Assembly (NCBI GenBank): GCA_027858325.1
Contig: JAQICU010000012.1
Span: 1 to 5,553 of the forward strand
Direction of reading: 5' to 3'
DNA length: 5,553 bases
From: Candidatus Cloacimonadota bacterium
GTDB lineage: Bacteria; Cloacimonadota; Cloacimonadia; Cloacimonadales; TCS61
The notes beneath the pieces are model-generated. The model did no database searches, was not told the origin of the DNA, and was given only the letters and a program-made list of their open reading frames with translations. Of the stretch, positions 1 to 5,248 are shown piece after piece. Numbering within the stretch: position 1 is the first letter of the stretch; each line of letters starts with the position of its first letter. Both the position numbers and the translations under genes were made by a program.

Positions 1-1395
1 GATGAAAACCAGATAAGGACATTAGATCTGAAATATTCCGATCTGACAGGAAACTGGTATCACATATCCTGTCCGACAAGAAAACTGGATAATATACTTA
101 AGGAAGGAATACCATTTGACGGCTCAAGTATTCCCGGCATGAAATCTGTCGAAGCCGGTGATATGATACTTATCCCGGATATTTCAACTGCGATCATCGA
201 TCCATTCACCTACCATCCAACTTTGCGCATGCTCTCTTATATTTGTGATGCGGATACCCGTATTGGCGTGAATAAAGATCCGCGAAGCTTAGCAAAAAGA
301 GCCCAAAAATATTTAGAAAGTACAAGAATTGCCGACGAATCTTACTGGATTCCGGAATTTGAATTTTATCTCTTTAACGAAGCAATAATTGATAATGGCA
401 AATTCGCAGCCGGTTACAAATTTACTTCTGCAGAAAACAAAAATGATCTTCCCGGTGGCTACAAAGATGTAGATGGAACTGCTGTTACCAATAGAAAAGG
501 TTATCATATTGATGTCCCATTTGATAAATATGCAGATGTACGTGAAGAGATGGTGCAGCTTATCGAAGATATTGGCTGTCCTATCAGATATCATCATCAT
601 GAAGTAGGACTATCTTCTCAGCAGGAAATTGAAACTGAACTTCTGGAATTTGGATTGATCACCGATAAGATGATGTATATAAAAGACATTATTCATAACT
701 GCGCTTTGGAAAATGAACTCACCGCCACCTTCATGCCGAAACCAATTTATGAAGAAGCAGGAAACGGAATGCACTTCCATATTCAATTAAGAAAAAAAGG
801 TGAAAATATCTTCTATAAAAAAGGAAATTTTGCAGATCTGAGCGATAATGCTCTTTTTTTTATCGGCGGAATATTGAAACATGGACGCTCTCTGACAGCT
901 TTTACAAATCCAAGTACAAACTCTTTCAAACGCTTACTTCCGGGATTTGAAGCTCCTGTACAACTCTTCTTCGGACTTGGCAACCGTAGCGCTGCGATTA
1001 GAATTCCAAAATATGCTACCAGCAAAGAAATGAAAAGATTTGAATTCCGAACAGGAGATGGGACTTGTAATTATTATTTGGCAATGAGTGCTCTGCTCAT
1101 GGCAGGATTGGATGGGATCAAGAATAAAATTAAGCCAACTAAAGAAAACGGTTACGGTCCTTTTGATGATAATGTATTTGCCTGGAGTGAAGAAAAACAG
1201 GCCAAACTGCACTCAATTCCAACCAGTCTGGAAGAGGCACTGGATGCTTTAAAAGAAGATCACAATTATTTGCTGGAGGGAGATGTTTTCAATGAAGAAC
1301 TCATCGAAAGCTGGATCACGGAGAAAATGAAAGAAGTGGTTGCCGTTAATAATAGACCACATCCCTTTGAGATGAATCTTTATTATAGTTTGTAA
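1..1395 (+). CDS. glnA: Type I glutamine synthetase, 5'-truncated by the window edge
   Basis: Makes glutamine from glutamate, ammonia and ATP in the cytoplasm, normally as a dodecamer. The frame is open from base 1, so the ATG at 139 is internal: the 46 upstream codons already encode the N-terminal beta-grasp domain, including KYSDLTGNW and the FDGSS motif. Counting codons from base 1, family hallmarks are the metal-binding glutamates E119 and E121 in EFEFYLF, H258 in NGMHFH, the flap glutamate E317 in PGFEAP, R329 and R334 in NRSAAIRIP, and a C-terminal LYYSL like the E. coli LYYSV ending. The 464 visible residues suggest that only a few N-terminal residues are missing. By hand comparison it follows the longer GSI-beta layout. 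The adenylylation-loop position (NLYDLP in E. coli) reads DNVFAW, so the modifiable Tyr is Phe393. The usual RxPD...NPYL motif is RTGDGTCNYYL. The next gene starts 61 bp downstream, with no clear terminator between. Confidence 0.97.
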   Translation, partial: DENQIRTLDLKYSDLTGNWYHISCPTRKLDNILKEGIPFDGSSIPGMKSVEAGDMILIPDISTAIIDPFTYHPTLRMLSYICDADTRIGVNKDPRSLAKRAQKYLESTRIADESYWIPEFEFYLFNEAIIDNGKFAAGYKFTSAENKNDLPGGYKDVDGTAVTNRKGYHIDVPFDKYADVREEMVQLIEDIGCPIRYHHHEVGLSSQQEIETELLEFGLITDKMMYIKDIIHNCALENELTATFMPKPIYEEAGNGMHFHIQLRKKGENIFYKKGNFADLSDNALFFIGGILKHGRSLTAFTNPSTNSFKRLLPGFEAPVQLFFGLGNRSAAIRIPKYATSKEMKRFEFRTGDGTCNYYLAMSALLMAGLDGIKNKIKPTKENGYGPFDDNVFAWSEEKQAKLHSIPTSLEEALDALKEDHNYLLEGDVFNEELIESWITEKMKEVVAVNNRPHPFEMNLYYSL

Positions 1396-1456
1396 AAAAA
1401 TATAATAATTATTTAATTTAAGAAATGTACCACTCTGATTCTAAAGGAGATCAAAA

Positions 1457-1837
1457 ATGAATGTTAGTTTTACTACGATAACGGTAAGAAATTTAGAGAA
1501 ATCATTAACGTTTTATACTAAGATCTTAAAGCTTCAAGAAGCACAAAGATTTAGTCCTCACAAAGGAATCGATATTGTTTTTTTAAAAGATAAAGAAAAT
1601 GGTAAGATCGAATTAATTGAATATGAACAAATGAAAGAAGTAGATGCGTCTGAAAGAGCTTCAATAGTATCAATAGGATTTGCTGTAGAAGACTTAGATG
1701 CTACTATGAAAATGCTTAGGGAAAAGAATATCGAAATTATTCGAGGTCCAATTCAAACTCCAAGTGGTGCAAAATTTATTTTCATCGAAGACCCGGATGG
1801 GGTAGAGATTGAATTAATTCAAGGCTTCAATATTTAA
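1457..1837 (+). CDS. VOC-superfamily (glyoxalase/dioxygenase-fold) small protein
   Basis: A 126-residue single-module vicinal-oxygen-chelate protein with the two expected beta-alpha-beta-beta-beta halves: residues 5-55 (TVRNLEKSLTFYTKIL, then GKIELIEYE) and 70-122 (IGFAVEDLDATMKML, then FIEDPDGVEIELIQ). It aligns along its length with E. coli glyoxalase I, including the EDPDG signature. The four metal ligands of that enzyme map to F5, E52, S72 and E119, so both histidines are missing and only the acids remain. Nickel or zinc glyoxalase I activity is therefore doubtful. It could be a different VOC enzyme, or a ligand-binding or resistance-type protein; substrate unknown. Start choice is firm: AAAGGAG at 1443-1449, 7 bp before the ATG. 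It lies 61 bp after glutamine synthetase and may be read through from it, but the strong own RBS and unrelated function do not argue for a functional unit. Confidence 0.88.
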   Translation: MNVSFTTITVRNLEKSLTFYTKILKLQEAQRFSPHKGIDIVFLKDKENGKIELIEYEQMKEVDASERASIVSIGFAVEDLDATMKMLREKNIEIIRGPIQTPSGAKFIFIEDPDGVEIELIQGFNI

Positions 1838-1843
1838 TTGATA

Positions 1844-1867
1844 ACATTTTACCGCATAGTAGAATGT
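1844..1867. terminator. Candidate hairpin between convergent genes
   Basis: ACATTTTAC (1844-1852) pairs with GTAGAATGT (1859-1867) across a 6-base loop, giving 9 pairs including one G-U. It sits in the 35-bp gap between the stop codons of the plus-strand VOC gene and the minus-strand membrane protein, where a shared terminator is expected. There is no good T run on either side, so the call rests on position and pairing only. Confidence 0.35.
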
Positions 1868-1872
1868 GTTAA

Positions 1873-2283
1873 TTAATAGTATTTCATTCCTAATTTATCT
1901 GCCCAATTTTCAGGATACCCTTTATAATAATTTGTCCATCTTTCTTTTTTATAAGAGAAATATAATAAGCCATAAATAACTCGAAGAATAGAAGGCAACC
2001 CAATAATTATCAGATATAGAGGACCAAAAAACAAGGACTGAACAGAATGCCCAAATTCGTGTTCCTTATTATTACTTTGAATCATTATTTTTGCGTTATC
2101 AGTTTGGGACCAGAAAATAAAACTGCCGAGACTAATACCAAAATTTGGTGTTTGAAAAAAATGTCTATTGTGCAGTCTTTCATATTTTTGGATCTTACCT
2201 CTAAAGCAAAACCAGATAAAAATACCCAGGATATTCTGAGGTAATTCCCATAATAAAATTATAAAAAGTATAAATCTATTCAT
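1873..2283 (-). CDS. Small membrane protein with HExxH motif (putative zinc metallopeptidase-like)
   Basis: About 136 residues from the chosen ATG at 2283. An alternative ATG at 2298 would add the five residues MILLL. Numbering from the longer form, it has an N-terminal hydrophobic segment (about 8-32), a polar stretch, the motif KEHEFGHSVQS with H80-E81-x-x-H84, a second hydrophobic segment (about 89-113, FFGPLYLIIIGLPSI), and a C-terminal YPENWADKLG containing E130. HExxH is the zinc-binding signature of zincin peptidases, and E130 is a plausible third ligand, but activity is inference. The pattern HE(Y/F)GH...QS...GPLY...P(S)...E.WAD.LG resembles an uncharacterised bacterial family I have seen in anaerobes; I cannot name it. 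The 2283 start overlaps the stop of the upstream lipoprotein gene by 8 bp, and no clear RBS precedes either ATG, which suggests translational coupling. Confidence 0.8.
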   Translation of the reverse strand: MNRFILFIILLWELPQNILGIFIWFCFRGKIQKYERLHNRHFFQTPNFGISLGSFIFWSQTDNAKIMIQSNNKEHEFGHSVQSLFFGPLYLIIIGLPSILRVIYGLLYFSYKKERWTNYYKGYPENWADKLGMKYY

Positions 2284-2650
2284 AAGTAAAAGAATCATCG
2301 TCGATCAGTATTGTAATTGATAGTTCAGGTTGAATAACAGCAAAATATTTTTCTGTAGATTCTTGTATATAGCTTCCCTGATAATCACCATATGAAAAGG
2401 GAACATCATCTCCCTGAAGAGGTAACAAAAATTCAAATTCAGATGTGCTTTCACCAACCGACAGATGGTCAATTGTTACATTATTATCCACACCGATCAT
2501 TTCTAATTCAATATTAGTAATTTCAGATGAACTATTATTAACAATTACTACTTTGAATTTAGTAAGATCAGCGACAGAAGTTGAATCATTACAACCTGAA
2601 ATAATATATGCTACGAGCATTATAATTGATAGTAGTAATAATTTTTTCAT
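2276..2650 (-). CDS. Small lipoprotein of unknown function
   Basis: A 124-residue protein beginning MKKLLLLSIIMLVAYIISGC: two lysines, a hydrophobic core and a lipobox I17-S18-G19-C20. It should be cut before C20, lipidated and anchored in the cell envelope; Asn at +2 gives no clear sorting signal by E. coli rules. The mature part (about 105 residues) is acidic and looks beta-rich (KVVIVNNSSSEITNIELEMI, LSITILIDDD), reminiscent of a small immunoglobulin-like or DUF-type beta domain, with no catalytic motif that I recognise. Start choice is firm: AAAGGAG lies at 2656-2662 (read on minus), 5 bp before the ATG. It is first in a two-gene operon with the HExxH membrane protein, with which it overlaps, so the two may act together at the membrane. 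Confidence 0.85.
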   Translation of the reverse strand: MKKLLLLSIIMLVAYIISGCNDSTSVADLTKFKVVIVNNSSSEITNIELEMIGVDNNVTIDHLSVGESTSEFEFLLPLQGDDVPFSYGDYQGSYIQESTEKYFAVIQPELSITILIDDDSFTYE

Positions 2651-2701
2651 GGTTACTCCTTTAAATTATCTTTCTATTGATACTTAACCAAGCAAAACGA
2701 T

Positions 2702-2775
2702 CTTTTCTGTCAAAGATATTTTATTATTGACTCATTTGTTTCGTTTACACAATTTCGACTTTGTATTAAGTGATT
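2702..2775. repeat. Direct repeat copy A (upstream of catalase)
   Basis: From 2703 to 2775 this aligns without gaps to 4501-4573 with 59 of 73 bases identical by hand count; the preceding C (2702/4500) also matches. The best-conserved core is CAAAGATATTTT followed by TTATTGACTCATT. The core holds a TTGACT box on the plus strand (2727-2732), toward catalase, and a TATCTTTG box on the minus strand (2718-2711), toward the lipoprotein. It may therefore carry divergent promoter elements, but no convincing -10 partner for TTGACT is visible. Confidence 0.75.
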
Positions 2776-2790
2776 AGACTTCGAAACAAA
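2735..2790. repeat. Inverted repeat TTTGTTTCG / CGAAACAAA within the catalase upstream region
   Basis: TTTGTTTCG (2735-2743) is perfectly complementary to CGAAACAAA (2782-2790), separated by 38 bases. The arms lie between the TTGACT box and the catalase RBS, so they could be a regulatory site or part of the repeat's folded form. The spacing and sequence do not match a PerR box or the OxyR ATAG-N7-CTAT pattern. Confidence 0.5.
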
Positions 2791-2887
2791 ATTGAATTTT
2801 TTAATAAGCACCTGCGAATAGTCTATGTGTAAATTTATGCTTGATTTCACGGAGTGCTTGAATAGAAAGATTTAAAGGAGGTGTAAC

Positions 2888-4339
2888 ATGAGTGAAAAGA
2901 AAAAAACACTAACCACAGCAGCCGGTATCCCGGTACCGGATAATCAAACTTCTATGACGGCTGGAGAACGCGGACCGGTATTACTGCAAGACCATTATCT
3001 GCAGGAAAAACTGGCGCATTTCAATCGGGAAAGGATTCCAGAACGGGTTGTACATGCCAAAGCAGCAGGTGTACATGGAACATTTACTGTGACTAAAGAC
3101 ATAACGAAGTATACAAAAGCCAAGATATTCTCCAAAGTTGGTAAGCAAACCGATGTGTTTGGTCGTTTCTCTACAGTAGCAGGTGAAAAAGGATCTGCTG
3201 ATACAGTGCGTGATGTTAGAGGATTTGCCCTGAAATTTTATACGGAAGAAGGTAATTGGGATCTGGTTGGGAACAATACGCCTGTCTTCTTTATACGTGA
3301 TGCCATCAAGTTCCCGGACTTTATTCACACACAGAAACGTGATCCTCAAACAAATTGCAAATCAGATATTATGCAATGGGATTTCTGGTCGCAAGTTCCG
3401 GAAGCGCTTCATCAGGTAACAATACTTTTTTCCGATCGAGGTATCCCTCAAGGAATTCCCTACATGAATGGTTACGGGTGTCATACCTTTAGTTTTATTA
3501 ATGCTGAAAACGAAAGATTCTGGGTAAAGTTCCATTTCAAAACCCAACAAGGAATTCAATGCATGACACCGGAAGAGGCTGCTAGAATTGTGGGTGAAGA
3601 TCCTGACTTCCACACACACCAGCTCTTCGAGGCTATTGAACAGGGAGAATTCCCTAAATGGACACTATCTGTTCAGATCATGCCCGAAATTGAAGCAGAA
3701 AATTTCCGTTGGAATCCCTTCGATCTGACTAAGGTTTGGCCTCATAGTGATTATCCTCTCATAGAAGTTGGAGTAATGGAGATGAACCGAAATCCCCAGA
3801 ACTATTTTGCTGAAGTTGAACAGGCAGCTTTTTCACCTTCTAATGTTGTTCCGGGAATATCTTTTTCTCCTGATAAAATGCTGCAGGCACGGATCTTTTC
3901 TTATACAGATGCTCACCGTTACAGATTGGGAGTGAACTTTGAACGTCTGCCGATCAATGCTCCGCATGCAACCAAAGTACAAAATCCATATCAGCGCGAC
4001 GGTGCCATGAGATTTGATGATAATGGCGGACCGGGACCGAACTATGAACCTAACAGTTTTGGCGGTGCTAAAGAAGATCCTGCCTTTAATGAACCACCTC
4101 TGAAAATTTCCGGTGATGCAGCTCGCTATGAACAAAAACGGGGTGTGGATGATGATTACATCCAACCCGGTAACCTCTTCAGGTTGATGACTGCAAAACA
4201 ACAGTGGGAATTGATTGAGAACATTATCAAATCTCTAAAAAATGTACCTAATGAGATCCAGGAAAAAATGGTTGTCCATTTCCGTAAAGCAGATAAAGCC
4301 TATGGTAATGGCATTGCCCAGGGGCTTGGTTTGATGTAG
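2888..4339 (+). CDS. katA: Monofunctional heme catalase, small-subunit type
   Basis: Breaks hydrogen peroxide down to water and oxygen; cytoplasmic, normally a heme-containing tetramer. The 483 residues fit the small-subunit (clade 3-like) class. Hand alignment to human catalase is essentially gap-free from the active site to the heme ligand: distal His is H56 (RERIPERVVHAKAAG), distal Asn is N129 (DLVGNNTPVFF), and the proximal heme Tyr is Y339 (RIFSYTDAHR). NADPH-site residues corresponding to human W303 and H305 are present as W284 and H286 (KVWPHSDYPL). The C-terminus ends GIAQGLGLM, as in short catalases without the extra flavodoxin-like domain. No signal peptide. The start is set by AAAGGAGG at 2874-2881, 6 bp before the ATG. 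It is monocistronic: the lipoprotein gene diverges upstream and a long non-coding region follows. No PerR or OxyR box was recognised. It looks more GC-rich than the flanking DNA and sits between two copies of a direct repeat, so acquisition by transfer is possible. The symbol is by class only. Confidence 0.97.
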   Translation: MSEKKKTLTTAAGIPVPDNQTSMTAGERGPVLLQDHYLQEKLAHFNRERIPERVVHAKAAGVHGTFTVTKDITKYTKAKIFSKVGKQTDVFGRFSTVAGEKGSADTVRDVRGFALKFYTEEGNWDLVGNNTPVFFIRDAIKFPDFIHTQKRDPQTNCKSDIMQWDFWSQVPEALHQVTILFSDRGIPQGIPYMNGYGCHTFSFINAENERFWVKFHFKTQQGIQCMTPEEAARIVGEDPDFHTHQLFEAIEQGEFPKWTLSVQIMPEIEAENFRWNPFDLTKVWPHSDYPLIEVGVMEMNRNPQNYFAEVEQAAFSPSNVVPGISFSPDKMLQARIFSYTDAHRYRLGVNFERLPINAPHATKVQNPYQRDGAMRFDDNGGPGPNYEPNSFGGAKEDPAFNEPPLKISGDAARYEQKRGVDDDYIQPGNLFRLMTAKQQWELIENIIKSLKNVPNEIQEKMVVHFRKADKAYGNGIAQGLGLM

Positions 4340-4347
4340 CAACAGAA

Positions 4348-4477
4348 AAATTTCATAAGCATTTTAAAAAGGAGGTTGCTCGCCGGTTCAATCGTCTCGA
4401 TCAGTGAAATGAAATTTGATCTAAAGTTCTCGAAACGAGAACGGGAAATGTGTGGACTCCTCGGGACGAGAAGTCTA
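4348..4477. repeat. Cluster of short-loop hairpins downstream of catalase
   Basis: Hairpin 1: ATCG-TCT-CGAT (4391-4401). Hairpin 2: GTTCTCG-AAA-CGAGAAC (4426-4442), a perfect 7-bp stem. Hairpin 3: TGGACT and CTCG around loop GGA (4453-4477), with 10 pairs, one G-T wobble and one C-A mismatch. Hairpins 2 and 3 both close their loops with CTCG/CGAG and are 10 bases apart. AAATTTCAT (4348-4356) can also pair with ATGAAATTT (4409-4417), and GATCA (4399-4403) with TGATC (4417-4421). No T run follows, so this is not a standard intrinsic terminator. It looks like a structured RNA or a palindromic intergenic (REP-like) repeat. Confidence 0.55.
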
Positions 4478-4499
4478 GCTAACATTTATTGCATCATCG

Positions 4500-4573
4500 C
4501 TTTTCTTTCAAAGATATTTTCTTATTGACTCATTAGTTTCAGTTTTTCAATTTCGGATTTGCATTGAATAATT
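4500..4573. repeat. Direct repeat copy B (downstream of catalase)
   Basis: Partner of 2702-2775, in the same orientation and offset by 1798 bp, with about 81% identity over 73 bases. It keeps the CAAAGATATTTT core and the TTGACTCATT stretch (TTGACT at 4525-4530). Like copy A it overlaps an inverted repeat: TCAATTTCG (4547-4555) is perfectly complementary to CGAAATTGA (4588-4596). No gene starts just downstream, so if it holds promoter elements here they are orphaned. Confidence 0.75.
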
Positions 4574-4641
4574 TGCTTTAAAGAAAACGAAATTGAGATC
4601 GAATATTGATTTAGACGAAATGGAATTGAGTGTTGACGGTA

Positions 4642-4682
4642 TACAATAACTTTTAATAAAAAAGTTATTGTACTCATTTTTT
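4642..4682 (+). terminator. Rho-independent terminator-like hairpin with T run
   Basis: TACAATAACTTTT (4642-4654) pairs perfectly with AAAAGTTATTGTA (4660-4672): a 13-bp stem with loop AATAA. Four bases later comes a run of six T (4677-4682). The shape fits an intrinsic terminator on the plus strand, although the stem is AT-rich. It lies about 300 bp after the catalase stop, so it would end a long 3' untranslated region or a transcript started in repeat copy B. Confidence 0.55.
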
Positions 4683-4734
4683 AGATAACTATAGGTTGGT
4701 TATGTACTCAAATATAGTTGGCGCGGCATACATA

Positions 4735-5114
4735 TGTTATAGGCAGTTGGGAACATTAAGTTCGGTGTAGAAGTAACTTTGGGTTAATTCTGATTTTCTA
4801 AAAACTGGACAGTTTTCAAAAGCCGACAAAAGTCGGAAAATAAGTTTGTATAACGAAAAGGATAACGGAATTTGCGGTGGAAGTTCTTGTTAAGCATATT
4901 TTTTGCCAATTCGCCGGAAACTACGACCTGTACGTTCAGTGAAAGTTCCAGTTCAAAGTTTTGAAGTTAATTAAAGGTTATAAATCGTGGGTATCCTTTA
5001 CAGGAATTCAGAGGTGCAATTGTCATAAAATCTGCAAGTGCTTCTCCCCTGTTGATTGGGCAAATTCCATTCCATTTTCTATCGTTCTGGTGGAAAAGGA
5101 AACTGCCTATAACA
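4735..5114. repeat. 380-bp non-coding segment bounded by 14-bp inverted repeats
   Basis: TGTTATAGGCAGTT (4735-4748) and its exact reverse complement AACTGCCTATAACA (5101-5114) bound the segment. Outside the perfect arms, ATAC recurs at the same 3-base distance on both sides when read in arm orientation, and a CGC lies a few bases further out, so the full arms may span about 4722-4748 and 5101-5126. A 9-bp direct repeat GGTTGGTTA lies outside each end (4694-4702 and 5135-5143) but not adjacent to the arms. No transposase or other gene lies inside. The arrangement resembles a MITE-like or other non-autonomous element; the identity is not established. Confidence 0.5.
4801..4836. repeat. Two small adjacent hairpins inside the inverted-repeat segment
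   Basis: AAAACTG-GA-CAGTTTT (4801-4816) and CCGAC-AAAA-GTCGG (4823-4836) are perfect short palindromes separated by six bases. They could be structural parts of the surrounding element or a weak terminator. The function is unknown. Confidence 0.4.
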
Positions 5115-5149
5115 GGCGTATCTGCGGTAGTGTTGGTTGGTTAGTTTTG

Positions 5150-5208
5150 GTTTGAATCTAACGATTCAAACAATGAATTGCATGCTTAGCAGGAATCATT
5201 CTGATTCC
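5150..5208. promoter_or_regulatory. Tandem hairpins with interchangeable arms in the leader of the beta-helix gene
   Basis: GTTTGAATC-TAAC-GATTCAAAC (5150-5171) is a perfect 9-bp stem and GGAATCA-TTC-TGATTCC (5192-5208) a perfect 7-bp stem. Both contain GAATC and GATTC, so the arms can also pair crosswise: 5163-5167 with 5193-5197, and 5154-5158 with 5203-5207. That makes alternative folds possible 40 to 100 bases before the start codon. The structure is seen in the sequence; a regulatory role is inference. The rightmost stem is followed by GCCGCATACGC rather than a T run, so it is not a simple terminator. Confidence 0.4.
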
Positions 5209-5248
5209 GCCGCATACGCAAAACATTATACACCATAAAAGGAGTTGA

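Larger units (their letters stand above)
4340..5248. other. Long intergenic region without a convincing gene
   Basis: About 0.9 kb between catalase and the beta-helix gene. The only sizeable frames are a minus-strand one overlapping the catalase end (4485-4300) and a TTG-started 64-residue one (4961-5155). Neither has a good RBS or recognisable protein features, and the second runs through an inverted-repeat arm. The region instead contains a hairpin cluster (4391-4477), a second copy of the catalase-upstream repeat (4500-4573), a terminator-like hairpin (4642-4682), a 380-bp inverted-repeat-bounded segment (4735-5114) and a hairpin pair (5150-5208). Confidence 0.75.

Noticed and set aside
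139..141. ATG at 139 as the start of glutamine synthetase
   Set aside because: The upstream frame from base 1 is open and encodes the conserved N-terminal domain, including FDGSS, so the true start is left of the window.
2047..2244. Plus-strand frame opposite the HExxH membrane protein
   Set aside because: Shadow of the minus-strand gene, without RBS or protein features.
2818..2826. OxyR-like site ATAG...CTAT upstream of catalase
   Set aside because: The two half-sites are one base apart instead of seven, and no further half-sites follow with the right spacing.
2841..2868. Sigma-70-like promoter TTGATT...TAGAAA before catalase
   Set aside because: The -10 box is poor, and transcription would start at or within the RBS.
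4300..4485. 61-residue minus-strand frame overlapping the catalase 3' end
   Set aside because: Overlaps the catalase coding sequence and the palindromic cluster; no RBS, and the composition follows the hairpins rather than a protein.
4410..4530. Short plus-strand frame starting MKFDLKFSKRERE
   Set aside because: No RBS before the ATG, and it runs through two hairpins into repeat copy B; better explained as non-coding structure.
4722..5126. Integron attC site(s) suggested by GTTATAGGC and CCTATAAC ends
   Set aside because: The GTTRRRY and RYYYAAC core boxes are not satisfied, and the arms are 352 bp apart, far longer than a normal attC.
4961..5155. 64-residue TTG-started frame in the intergenic region
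   Set aside because: No RBS, no recognisable domain, and it runs through the right inverted-repeat arm at 5101-5114.
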